Assembly (NCBI GenBank): GCA_013298075.1
Contig: JAAFJG010000012.1
Span: forward strand, 34,575 to 98,574
Source of the DNA: Cytophagales bacterium
GTDB lineage: Bacteria; Bacteroidota; Bacteroidia; Cytophagales; Microscillaceae
Direction: 5' to 3'
DNA length: 64,000 bases
Shown here: piece after piece, positions 19,021 to 27,240 of the stretch
How positions within the stretch are numbered: the stretch's first letter is position 1
How the letters are laid out: every line of letters begins with the position of its first letter
Program-made: the position numbers and the translations under genes
The notes under the pieces: model-generated
Told to the model about the DNA's origin: nothing
What the model saw: the letters and a program-made list of their open reading frames with translations, nothing else
Databases searched by the model: none

Positions 19021-19452
19021 ATGAAAACGAAAGAAAATATTACTATACAAGAGCAAAAAATTGCTTCTGAATCTCAAAAGGTAATCAATAAAATCTTACA
19101 AAAATATTCAACAAAAGAAAATAAAAGTTTTTTTATTCATTTTGAAAATGAAAAAGATGAGATTGAAATTCCATATATTGTATTAAAAGCCACATTAAAC
19201 TATATAAATGTGATTTTGACATCTCAAAATAAAGAAATAACTACACAAATATTGGCTGATATGCTTAATGTTTCTCGTCCTTATGTGGTTAAATTGCTCG
19301 AAAATGGCGAAATTCCATACAAAAAAGTAGGGAAACATCGTAGAATTATGTATGATGATGCCTTAATTTACAAAGAAAAACAACAAAATGAACGCCTAAA
19401 AAATCTTGAGATTTTGGCTCAACAAGCACAAGAATTTAATTTAGGTTACTAA
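19021..19452 (+). CDS. Excisionase-type helix-turn-helix antitoxin, orphan
   Basis: 143 residues. The N-terminal half is a helical/beta dimerisation-like region; residues ~74-112 are an excisionase-family (MerR-like) helix-turn-helix, EITTQILADMLNVSRPYV followed by ENGEIPYKKVGKHRRI. In Bacteroidota and others, proteins of this layout are the antitoxin of PIN-domain nucleases encoded just downstream. Here the toxin is missing except for a 12-codon start at 19456. It lies between two copies of a 48-bp direct repeat. It may still regulate its own promoter or neutralise a related toxin elsewhere. Confidence 0.75.
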   Translation: MKTKENITIQEQKIASESQKVINKILQKYSTKENKSFFIHFENEKDEIEIPYIVLKATLNYINVILTSQNKEITTQILADMLNVSRPYVVKLLENGEIPYKKVGKHRRIMYDDALIYKEKQQNERLKNLEILAQQAQEFNLGY

Positions 19453-19455
19453 AAA

Positions 19456-19491
19456 ATGGAAGATGGTAAGGTAAAAATAGTGGTACTATAC
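19456..19491 (+). pseudogene. Beheaded PIN-domain toxin, first ~12 codons only
   Basis: Four nt after the antitoxin stop an ATG opens MEDGKVKIVVLY, which fits the first strand of PIN toxins (normally continuing DxNxL). From 19492 the sequence changes to poly-A-rich repeat and the frame ends at 19542 inside the next gene. No catalytic acid residue remains. The identification rests on position plus 12 residues. Confidence 0.5.
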
Positions 19492-19505
19492 ACTCAAAAA
19501 AACCT

Positions 19506-19554
19506 AAAAAACTCAAAAAAAAATGAAAGAAGAAAAATATGATTGGCACAAAGC
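19506..19554 (+). repeat. Direct repeat, copy 2: at the intact gene start
   Basis: 49-bp partner of 18762-18809, covering the leader and first 11 codons of the gene at 19523. Being attached to the full gene, this is the parental or reconstructed copy. Confidence 0.9.
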
Positions 19555-19912
19555 CACACACGACAAAACGCCTTACGGAAAAGAATTAGCCAAAAAAGTA
19601 GCTGATTATTTAGAAAAAGGTGGTGCGATTGGAAACGTCCACAGAGATTATTGCGGAATGGGTTTGATTGCTCAAGATAATATTTATTATTACTGCTCCA
19701 TTTTTGACGGATATTTTTTGGAAGATGATATAAGATTTACCAAAGAAGATTTTATCGATTGGTTGGCGGTTCAAAATGATTATACGATGAGTTTAAAAGA
19801 AAAAGGAAACGCTTGGGATACTGATAATCAAGTAATTACCAAAGAAAGATTGGTTAATTTACCAAATCCAATAGAATTAGATAGAATTTTATCAAAAAAA
19901 CAAAATAATTAA
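19523..19912 (+). CDS. Conserved hypothetical protein
   Basis: 129 residues starting MKEEKYDWHKATHDKTPYGK. Visible features are GNVHRDYCGMGL, YYYCSIFDGYFLEDDIRFT and FIDWLAVQND; it looks soluble and compact, with aromatic-rich strands and no signal peptide. No family recognised. Its first 11 codons and leader also occur at 18762-18809, directly after the restriction-methylase gene, so it probably once followed that gene and was separated by the antitoxin insertion. Short poly-A/ACC repeats follow the stop. Confidence 0.65.
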   Translation: MKEEKYDWHKATHDKTPYGKELAKKVADYLEKGGAIGNVHRDYCGMGLIAQDNIYYYCSIFDGYFLEDDIRFTKEDFIDWLAVQNDYTMSLKEKGNAWDTDNQVITKERLVNLPNPIELDRILSKKQNN

Positions 19913-19976
19913 ACCAAAAAATAAACCAAAAAAATAACCAAAAAAAATAAAGAAAATTTATTTTTATCTTTTTAAA

Positions 19977-21359
19977 ATGATATTATACACACAAAAAAAT
20001 GATACGATTGTAGCACTTTCTACGCCTGTGGGAGTGAGTGCGATTGCGGTCATACGCTTATCAGGTGAGGATTGTATAGAGATTGTGCAACGTATTTGGC
20101 AAGGCAAAAACCTCCAACAACAAGCAGGAAATATGGCTTTATTTGGTAAAATTATCAACCAAAAAAAAGAAATTATTGACGAAGTTGTTTTGACTTTATT
20201 CAAAGCACCGAAATCATTTACGAAACAAAACGTCATCGAAATTTCGTGTCACGGCTCGGCGTATGTGGTGCAAGAAATTCTAACTTTATGTTTGCAAAAC
20301 GGCGCTAGATTAGCAGAAGCAGGCGAATTTACGCAACGTGCTTATTTGAATGGACAATTTGATTTGGCACAAGCAGAGGCAATCGCAGATTTAATTCACG
20401 CAGATTCGAAAGCCTCTCATCAATTAGCCATTTCACAAATGCGTGGTGGTTTTTCGAATAAAATCAAAGAATTAAGAGAAGATTTGATAAAATTAGCGGC
20501 TTTATTAGAATTAGAATTGGACTTTTCAGAGGAAGATGTAGAGTTTGCTCATCGGGGAGAATTATTGACACAAGTAACCGATTTGCAAGCGGTGATTATA
20601 AAAATGGCAAACTCATTTCAATTAGGAAATGTAATGAAAAATGGCTTTTCTGTCGCTATTATGGGAAAACCAAACGCTGGAAAATCTACTTTATTGAATA
20701 CAATTTTGGAAGAAGACAGAGCCATTGTTTCGAATATTGCAGGCACTACACGCGATACTATCGAAGAATCTAAGATTATAAATGGGATTAAATTTAGATT
20801 TATAGATACGGCTGGTTTGAGAGAAACTGAAGATACGATTGAAAAAATTGGCATAGAACGAACGCGCAAAAAAATCAAAGAAACGCAATTTATTTTGTAT
20901 TTATTTGATACTGAAACAATGAATATTGAGGAAGTTTTGGCAGAAGAAATCAATGAAATTCAACCTTATCAAATTCCTTATTGTTTGATAGGAAATAAAA
21001 TTGATTTGATAACCGAAACGCAATTAGCAACGCTCAAACAATTAGAAAATTTTATTGGTCTTTCGGTGCGTCAGCCACAAACCATCAAAGATTTAGAAGA
21101 TTTTTTGGCGAATTATATTGAGCATATTTCGAGCAATGAATCTCAAATTATTGTCAATAATACTCGTCATCAACAATGTTTATTAGAGGCTGCGAATGCG
21201 TTACAAGTGGTTCAAAATGCGATTAAAGACCGATTAGCCACCGAAATGATTGCTTCAGATTTGCGTCAGGCAATTTATCATTTGGGAAGTATTGTAGGCG
21301 AAGTAACGAATAACGATTTGTTAGATTTTATTTTTAGTAAGTTTTGTATTGGTAAATAA
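19977..21359 (+). CDS. mnmE: tRNA modification GTPase MnmE
   Basis: 460 residues. With MnmG it installs the 5-carboxymethylaminomethyl group on wobble U34 of certain tRNAs. The N-terminal folate-binding domain starts TIVALSTPVGVSAIAVIRLS. The G domain has GKPNAGKSTLLN (P loop), GTTRDT (switch I), DTAGLRET (G3) and GNKID (G4). The C-terminal KFCIGK contains the conserved cysteine. All landmarks are intact. Start ATG at 19977 gives the typical length. Confidence 0.97.
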   Translation: MILYTQKNDTIVALSTPVGVSAIAVIRLSGEDCIEIVQRIWQGKNLQQQAGNMALFGKIINQKKEIIDEVVLTLFKAPKSFTKQNVIEISCHGSAYVVQEILTLCLQNGARLAEAGEFTQRAYLNGQFDLAQAEAIADLIHADSKASHQLAISQMRGGFSNKIKELREDLIKLAALLELELDFSEEDVEFAHRGELLTQVTDLQAVIIKMANSFQLGNVMKNGFSVAIMGKPNAGKSTLLNTILEEDRAIVSNIAGTTRDTIEESKIINGIKFRFIDTAGLRETEDTIEKIGIERTRKKIKETQFILYLFDTETMNIEEVLAEEINEIQPYQIPYCLIGNKIDLITETQLATLKQLENFIGLSVRQPQTIKDLEDFLANYIEHISSNESQIIVNNTRHQQCLLEAANALQVVQNAIKDRLATEMIASDLRQAIYHLGSIVGEVTNNDLLDFIFSKFCIGK

Positions 21360-21404
21360 TCAACGAAAAAAGCCAAAAATCAACGAAAAAATATCACTTT
21401 TAAA

Positions 21405-22133
21405 ATGAAAAATCCGACAAAAAACAATACCAAAATCTATATCATTGACAACTTAACGATAGAAGTCATATACAAAAAAATGAAAAATATTCGCTTATCT
21501 GTGCGTTATCCTGCGGGTGATATTCGTGTGGCTGTGCCTATGCGTACAACGGAAAGTAAAATTCGTTCTTTTGTGTTGTCAAAAATAGATTGGATAAAAA
21601 AACATCAAGATAATTTTAAAAAACAACCTATTCCTTCGCCCAAAATATACGCCAATAACGAAAGCCACGATTTTCAAGGAAAGACTTATTTATTGAATGT
21701 AATCGAAGGAAAAATTACGCCAAAAATAGAAATCAAAGACGAAAATTATATCAATTTATACGTAAAACCAAACACTTCCATCGCTAAAAAAGTACTTTTG
21801 ATGCAAAAATGGTATCGCGAAACAATGAAAAATGAAATGGTGAAATTGATAGAAAAATGGGAAAAAATAATCGGCGTAAAAACCAACGAATATCAAATTA
21901 AAAAAATGAAAACGAAATGGGGAACGTGTAATATTCGAGAAAAACGCATTTGGTTGAATTTAGAATTGATAAAAAGACCCATAGAGTGTTTGGAAATGGT
22001 ATTAGTTCACGAATTGGTGCATCTCTTGGAGCGTTATCATAATGATAGATTTTATGGTTTTATGGATAAATTTTTACCTGATTGGAAACAAACCGACAAA
22101 ATTTTGAATAATTTGAGAATACAAATTGATTGA
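21405..22133 (+). CDS. YgjP-type zinc metallopeptidase
   Basis: 242 residues of the YgjP/DUF45 family. The metal site is HELVH at 202-206, with a further His at 212 (RYHNDRF). Other family marks are KNIRLSVRYPAGDIRVAVP near the N terminus and MKTKWGTCNIREKRIWLN before the active site. It is a soluble SprT-like protein of unclear substrate. It lies 45 nt after mnmE in the same direction and is likely co-transcribed. Confidence 0.88.
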   Translation: MKNPTKNNTKIYIIDNLTIEVIYKKMKNIRLSVRYPAGDIRVAVPMRTTESKIRSFVLSKIDWIKKHQDNFKKQPIPSPKIYANNESHDFQGKTYLLNVIEGKITPKIEIKDENYINLYVKPNTSIAKKVLLMQKWYRETMKNEMVKLIEKWEKIIGVKTNEYQIKKMKTKWGTCNIREKRIWLNLELIKRPIECLEMVLVHELVHLLERYHNDRFYGFMDKFLPDWKQTDKILNNLRIQID

Positions 22134-22271
22134 TTTTTTTTTTTGGAATAAATAATTGATAATCAATACTTTATACTTAAAAAAAAATCAAAATCAAGCA
22201 GAAGTTTGTAAAATAAATTTTTAAAAATAGAAAATTATAAATTGATACCTTTTCAAAAATCCCGTTTTTTT

Positions 22272-22413
22272 CAGTTTGTCAAGTATTCGATGTTGACAAC
22301 TGAAAAGGTTACTATCTAATAAAAAAATATTTTTACCTTTTTCTTAAAAAAATATTCGTACTTATTTTTTCAGTTAGAGTTGTCAATATCGAAAGATTAA
22401 CAAACTCCAACTG
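22272..22413. repeat. Two related palindromes in a 417-bp gap
   Basis: The gap 22134-22550 has no gene. 22272-22302 is a hairpin (CAGTTTGTCAA with TTGACAACTG); 22371-22413 is a longer one (CAGTTAGAGTTGTCAA with TTAACAAACTCCAACTG). The first read in reverse matches the second (GTTGTCAAcATCGAA against GTTGTCAAtATCGAA), so they are diverged inverted copies. Function unknown; they may be ends of a decayed element. Confidence 0.6.
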
Positions 22414-22550
22414 AAATTTTTTGTTTATTTGTAGTTGAAAAAACATATTTTTTCAAAGTTATTAACAACTCATTAAAAATAAATTTAATTTTCATTAACA
22501 TTTTATTTAATTTTACGTATATACTAAAAATCATTTAAAAATAATTTGTT

Positions 22551-24110
22551 ATGAAAAAAATGTTAAAGTTCGCAGCGGTATATTTTATTACTATTGGGTT
22601 GTTTTCTTGTAATAATAGCGGAGAACACCGAACATCTTCTGATGGTATCGAAAAAAAAGTGGAGACAGAATATGCAAAAGAAGAAAACTACAGATCCGAA
22701 GAAAAAAAAGAAGTAAGTAGTCAAAAAAAATCAGATGAAGAATATTCTCGTCAAATTGATGACCAGAAAAAAGCAGAGTTTTTAGAAAATCCATTTATGG
22801 CTGCCTCTAAATCATCTACTTCTACTTTTTCGATTGATGTGGATAATGCGTCTTATACTTATGCTAGAAGTATTATTAACAATGGCTCAATGCCCGCTCC
22901 AGCCATGATTCGTACCGAAGAATTTATCAATTATTTTGATTACACTTATCCACAACCGAAAGGAAATTTGCCTTTTTCTGTGTATCAAGAAGTGGCAAAT
23001 TGTCCTTGGAAAGAGAGTAATAAATTAGTTCATATTGGTTTGCAAGGCAAAAATATGGACAATCAAAAAAGAAAAAATGCTAATTTAGTCTTTTTAATTG
23101 ACGTTTCTGGCTCGATGCAAGATGAAAGTAAATTGCCTTTACTCAAAAAATCTTTTGAAATATTAGTCAAAGAATTGGGAGAAGAAGATAAAATTTCGAT
23201 GGTTGTATATGCGGGTGCTGCGGGCTTGGTTTTACCGCCTACATCTGGAGCAAATAAAGCAAAAATTTTGAATACCTTGAATAATTTGACTGCTGGTGGC
23301 TCAACTGCAGGTGGAGAAGGATTGCGTTTGGCGTATCAAATAGCCGAAAAAAATAAGTTGACGAATGGTAATAATCGTGTAATTATTGCTTCTGATGGTG
23401 ATTTTAATGTAGGCGAATCGAGTGATGAAGCGATGCAAACCTTGATAGAAGAAAAACGTAAATCGGGAATTTTTATCACCGTATTAGGCTTTGGACAAGG
23501 TAATTATCAAGACAATAAAATGGAAACGATTGCTAACAAAGGGAACGGAAATTATTATTATATTGACAATGTAAGCGAAGCAAAAAAAGTATTTGGGACA
23601 GGTTTGACAGGGACACTTTTTACAATTGCCAAAGATGTAAAAATTCAAGTTGAATTTAATCCTGCAGTCGTAAAAACATATCGATTATTGGGTTATGAAA
23701 ATCGAATGTTAAACAAAGAGGATTTTGAAGATGATAAAAAAGATGCGGGAGAAATTGGGGCAGGACATAGCGTAACTGCCATTTATGAAGTAGAGTTGCA
23801 TCAAAATACAAACAATGCCAAAATCGGAGAATTGCGTATGCGTTACAAAGCACCACAAGGCGAAAATAGTCTTTTAATCAGTGAAAATATATTGAATGAC
23901 ACACAAAAATTTGAGGAAAGTAGCCATAATTTTAAATTTTCTGCGGCTGTAGCTGGTTTTGCCATGTGCTTAAGAAATTCAAAATACAAAGAAAATTTTA
24001 GTTTAAATGATGTTTTACGCATTGGAAAAGCATCAAAAGGAAAAGATATTTATAATTATCGGGGTAATTTTTTGGATTTAGTCATTAAAACTTTATCTTT
24101 GCCAAAATAA
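22551..24110 (+). CDS. YfbK-like vWA-domain lipoprotein
   Basis: 519 residues. A lipoprotein signal ends at the lipobox LFSC (Cys ~20), followed by a charged linker. The YfbK N-terminal region (STFSIDVDNASYTYARSII) precedes a von Willebrand A domain with MIDAS motif DVSGSM at 184-189, and the C-terminal DUF3520-like region ends SLPK. It is inferred to be a membrane-anchored protein-interaction module facing the periplasm. It is followed 16 nt later by a YiaA-like gene, probably one transcript ended by the hairpin at 24404. Confidence 0.88.
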   Translation: MKKMLKFAAVYFITIGLFSCNNSGEHRTSSDGIEKKVETEYAKEENYRSEEKKEVSSQKKSDEEYSRQIDDQKKAEFLENPFMAASKSSTSTFSIDVDNASYTYARSIINNGSMPAPAMIRTEEFINYFDYTYPQPKGNLPFSVYQEVANCPWKESNKLVHIGLQGKNMDNQKRKNANLVFLIDVSGSMQDESKLPLLKKSFEILVKELGEEDKISMVVYAGAAGLVLPPTSGANKAKILNTLNNLTAGGSTAGGEGLRLAYQIAEKNKLTNGNNRVIIASDGDFNVGESSDEAMQTLIEEKRKSGIFITVLGFGQGNYQDNKMETIANKGNGNYYYIDNVSEAKKVFGTGLTGTLFTIAKDVKIQVEFNPAVVKTYRLLGYENRMLNKEDFEDDKKDAGEIGAGHSVTAIYEVELHQNTNNAKIGELRMRYKAPQGENSLLISENILNDTQKFEESSHNFKFSAAVAGFAMCLRNSKYKENFSLNDVLRIGKASKGKDIYNYRGNFLDLVIKTLSLPK

Positions 24111-24126
24111 ACGAATAAAAAAAAAT

Positions 24127-24399
24127 ATGGAAAGTTCAAAAAATACCCCCGCATTTTACTTTTTAGCTTGGATTTCTTTTTTGATTTCATCTTTTGGAGT
24201 AGTGCTAGGAATTGTATTTATGGAAGGAGTTTGGTTTGCAAAAGCTTTTTTTACGATGGCTTATTTATTCTCTTTGTCTTCTTGTTTTATGGTTGCAAAA
24301 GTGGTGAGAGATAAGCAAGAAGAAGAATCATTGACCAACAAAATTGAGAAAGCAAAAACTCAACATCTTATCAATAAATATGTAGATACTTCTGAATAA
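24127..24399 (+). CDS. YiaA/YiaB two-helix membrane protein
   Basis: 90 residues with two membrane helices (about 10-30 and 36-58). The pattern AWISFLISSFGVVLGI, then FSLSSCFMVAKVVRDKQEEE, matches the YiaAB two-helix domain, whose C-terminal K-x-x-RD-x-x-E is characteristic. Function unknown. It shares a transcript with the vWA lipoprotein. Confidence 0.82.
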   Translation: MESSKNTPAFYFLAWISFLISSFGVVLGIVFMEGVWFAKAFFTMAYLFSLSSCFMVAKVVRDKQEEESLTNKIEKAKTQHLINKYVDTSE

Positions 24400-24403
24400 A
24401 ATA

Positions 24404-24446
24404 AAAAAACACATACAAAGAAATTTTTTTGTATGTGTTTTTTTGT
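24404..24446 (+). terminator. Rho-independent terminator
   Basis: Stem AAAACACATACAAA with its complement TTTGTATGTGTTTT and a T run, immediately after the YiaA-like gene. Confidence 0.8.
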
Positions 24447-24517
24447 TACTATAATTGTTCGTGTGATAAATAAGAGCCTGATTTTATTTATAATTTTATA
24501 CCAATTAGTTCGCTTTA

Positions 24518-24689
24518 GGATCGAGAAAATAATAATGTAAACTTTTTATTTTATTTATTTTTGAGATATAAAAAATGTTATCACTGCAAAAAATAGCTTA
24601 GTGATAAACAAACTAAATAACTAAAAAATAGAATAATTTTAATTTTATATTTACTTTTTTTAGTGTTTACATTATTTAAAATTCGATCC
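24518..24689. mobile_element. Non-autonomous inverted-repeat element, 172 bp, TTA duplication
   Basis: The ends GGATCGAGAAAATAATAATG and its near complement ending ATTCGATCC form ~25-bp inverted repeats (most positions match, including AATGTAAAC/GTTTACATT). A TTA trinucleotide lies on both sides (24515-24517, 24690-24692). It has no coding capacity. Some IS5-type elements make 3-bp T-N-A duplications; the parent is not known. It fills most of the 400-bp gap before the phosphatase gene. Confidence 0.6.
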
Positions 24690-24799
24690 TTATGTATTAA
24701 AAATTGTAATTATTTTGTATCAAAATAATTTTCGACACTTTTAATTACAATAATCAATTTTTTTAAGAATGAAAATTTTTTTGTGTTATTTGCTTTTTT

Positions 24800-25792
24800 A
24801 TGAAGTTTAATTTTTTTATATTTGCAGAAAAAAACTACATTTTGGATAATTCATATTCGCACAAAAATTCTTGGGCTGTGATTGATTTGGGTACAAATAT
24901 TATTAAATTAGGTTTGGCAAATCAAGAAGGGAAAAAAATAATGTATTTTAGGCATCAAGATTTTCCTGTTTTTATTGGTAAAAATGGAATCAATCAAAAT
25001 ATTATTCAAAAAGATGCTGAAATAAGATTATTTGAAGCATTAGATGAGTGCGAAAAAATATTAATAGAAGAAAAAATACCAAAACCCCAAACCTATGTTG
25101 TCGCTACAAGTGCGTTAAGAAATGCTCACAATGGACAAGAAATAGCACTCAAAATTAGACAAAAATATAAATTTTTTATAGAGGTAATCTCAGGAGATAG
25201 AGAAGCAGGATTTATTGCCGAAGGCGTAAAACAAGGCTTTCCCAAAATCAATGAAAAGATTTTGATTATGGATATTGGCGGAGGAAGTGTAGAATTTATT
25301 TTAACAAACGGATATAAAATTTTTTGGCAAAAAAGTTTTGAAATCGGAGCAACTCGATTGAAAGAAAAATACCATCGAACCGAACCCATTTCTGATTTAG
25401 ATTTGTATAGATTAATGATTTTTTTGGAATATGAACTAGCCTCATTAAGAGAAATTTGTTTTCATTATTCCCCTCAATATTTGATTGGAACAGCAGGAAC
25501 TTTTGTTTCCTTAGCAGAAATGCACCTTTTAAATCTCGGAACACCTGATATTAGTTCACACGGATTAATATTATCGATGGCAGAATTTAATAATTTATAC
25601 CAAATTCTTATCAATCGAACTTATGAACAACGATTAGAATTAGGTGGATTAGAAGAATTTAGAGCAGAATTAATTGTCATTGCCGTTTGTCTTCTCAAAA
25701 ATGTACTTTTAATGACAAATATTGATAAAATTTGTGTTTCTGAATATGCACTCAAAGAAGGATATTTACAAAAAGTTATTTTTCCTGAATAA
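24800..25792 (+). CDS. Ppx/GppA family exopolyphosphatase
   Basis: 330 residues of the Ppx/GppA sugar-kinase/Hsp70 fold. The phosphate-1 motif AVIDLGTNIIKLGLA and phosphate-2 motif MDIGGGSVEFIL are clear, with VATSALRNAHNGQ and GTAGTFVSLAEM typical of the family. It hydrolyses polyphosphate or pppGpp. The start is uncertain: the ATG at 24800 lies upstream of a -7-like TATATTTG at 24817-24824, and the family normally begins close to AVIDLGTN. A TTG at 24842 (LDNSYSHKNSWAVIDLG) could be the true start, giving 316 residues. Confidence 0.85.
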   Translation: MKFNFFIFAEKNYILDNSYSHKNSWAVIDLGTNIIKLGLANQEGKKIMYFRHQDFPVFIGKNGINQNIIQKDAEIRLFEALDECEKILIEEKIPKPQTYVVATSALRNAHNGQEIALKIRQKYKFFIEVISGDREAGFIAEGVKQGFPKINEKILIMDIGGGSVEFILTNGYKIFWQKSFEIGATRLKEKYHRTEPISDLDLYRLMIFLEYELASLREICFHYSPQYLIGTAGTFVSLAEMHLLNLGTPDISSHGLILSMAEFNNLYQILINRTYEQRLELGGLEEFRAELIVIAVCLLKNVLLMTNIDKICVSEYALKEGYLQKVIFPE

Positions 25793-25872
25793 TTTTTTAT
25801 AAAAATGTAATATTTCAATAGCTTGTTATACATATTACTAAAAATCATATATCCTCTAACAAAAAAATATTT

Positions 25873-27021
25873 ATGGCAAGGAAAATATTTATCGGACTAA
25901 TAATTTCAGGTCTTGTATTATTATCATTTTGGCTAAGTGCCTATTTTTATAATAAAAGCGTTTCTGACCCCGTCATTCATAAAACAGGAAAGCCTTTTTA
26001 TACTGATATTATCAAAAAAACAGTAGCGACTGGCTCTATCGTGCCACGAAGAGAAGTGCAAATCAAACCGCAAGCATCAGGAATTGTGGAGGCTTTATAT
26101 GTGCAGGCAGGTGAGCCTGTGCGAGCAGGACAACTCATTGCCAAAGTACGTTTGGTACAAAGTATATCAGGAAAAAATAATGATATGATTAACTCAAATA
26201 ATGCTCAAAATTTGATGGATAATGCAGGTATAAACCTAAAAAACGCACAAATCGAATACGATAGACAGAAAAAATTGTTTGATGAAAAAGTTATTTCTGA
26301 ACAAGAATTTAACCGAAGTATTGTAGATATTAACCTAAGAAAAGAAGCTGTGAGAACAGCAGAAGCAAATATGTTGTTGATTAATCGCGGTATTTTGCAA
26401 AATTCGGGAGGCGTTGCTAACGAAATTTATTCTACAGTTGATGGAACAATTTTAGACGTGCCTGTCAAAGTTGGTAGCTCGGTAGTGGAACGCAATAATT
26501 TTAACGAAGGTACAACGATTGCTATTGTGGCTGATATGAATACATTGGTTTTTGAGGGTAAAATTGATGAATCGGAAGTTGGAAAATTGACCGAAGGAAT
26601 GAATTTGAAACTAAATATTGGTGCGATTGCTGATAAATCTTTTCCTGCAGAATTAGAATATATCTCTCCCAAAGGAATTGAAAAAGAAGGAGCGATTAAA
26701 TTTGATATTCGTGCTAAATTAAAACTAACCGAAGGCATCAAATTAAGAGCAGGTTATAGTGCCAGTGCTGATATTGTGCTTGATGATAAGAAAAATGTAT
26801 TGGCTATCAAAGAAAGTATGCTCCAATTTGGAAAAGGTGAAAAGGGAAAAGATAGCGTTTTTGTAGAAATAGAAACTTCTAAAAATAAATTCGTCAAAAA
26901 ACTGATTAAAACAGGTATTTCTGATGGTTTAAATATCGAAATTTTGTCAGGCGTAACGCAAAAAGATAAAATTAAAACACCACCTGAACAAAAAGATAAA
27001 GATAAAGAAAAGAAAAATTAA
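25873..27021 (+). CDS. HlyD/RND-type efflux periplasmic adaptor
   Basis: 382 residues. An N-terminal membrane anchor (residues ~4-24) is followed by a biotinyl-lipoyl half (VPRREVQIKPQASGIVEALY, VQAGEPVRAGQLIAKV), a coiled hairpin (~100-170), the second lipoyl half (STVDGTILDVPVKVGSSVV) and a beta barrel. It resembles MacA-type adaptors that link an inner-membrane pump to an outer-membrane channel. No pump or TolC gene follows; a strong terminator does. It therefore works with partners encoded elsewhere, or is the remnant of a larger operon. Confidence 0.87.
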   Translation: MARKIFIGLIISGLVLLSFWLSAYFYNKSVSDPVIHKTGKPFYTDIIKKTVATGSIVPRREVQIKPQASGIVEALYVQAGEPVRAGQLIAKVRLVQSISGKNNDMINSNNAQNLMDNAGINLKNAQIEYDRQKKLFDEKVISEQEFNRSIVDINLRKEAVRTAEANMLLINRGILQNSGGVANEIYSTVDGTILDVPVKVGSSVVERNNFNEGTTIAIVADMNTLVFEGKIDESEVGKLTEGMNLKLNIGAIADKSFPAELEYISPKGIEKEGAIKFDIRAKLKLTEGIKLRAGYSASADIVLDDKKNVLAIKESMLQFGKGEKGKDSVFVEIETSKNKFVKKLIKTGISDGLNIEILSGVTQKDKIKTPPEQKDKDKEKKN

Positions 27022-27080
27022 GGCTCTTACTGTGTTCAGTCTTTCTCAAAATTTCGCACACTATATTAAAAACTTGTTTC

Positions 27081-27120
27081 TCATCTAAAAAATAGGCGTT
27101 AACGCCTATTTTTTTAGATG
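27081..27120. terminator. Bidirectional terminator
   Basis: A long, nearly perfect palindrome: CATCTAAAAAA-TAGGCGTTAACGCCTA-TTTTTTTAGATG. It lies between the convergent adaptor and aminotransferase genes. An outer 10-bp inverted repeat, GTGTTCAGTC (27032) and GACTGAACAC (27155), surrounds it. Confidence 0.85.
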
Positions 27121-27240
27121 CTATTTACAAAATAAAAAACGAATTTTTCACTCCGACTGAACACTAGTCAGATTGATATCAAACCGTTTTACAGAATTAT
27201 TTTTTATCAATCTAAATTTTAGTAAGAACAATAAGAATTT

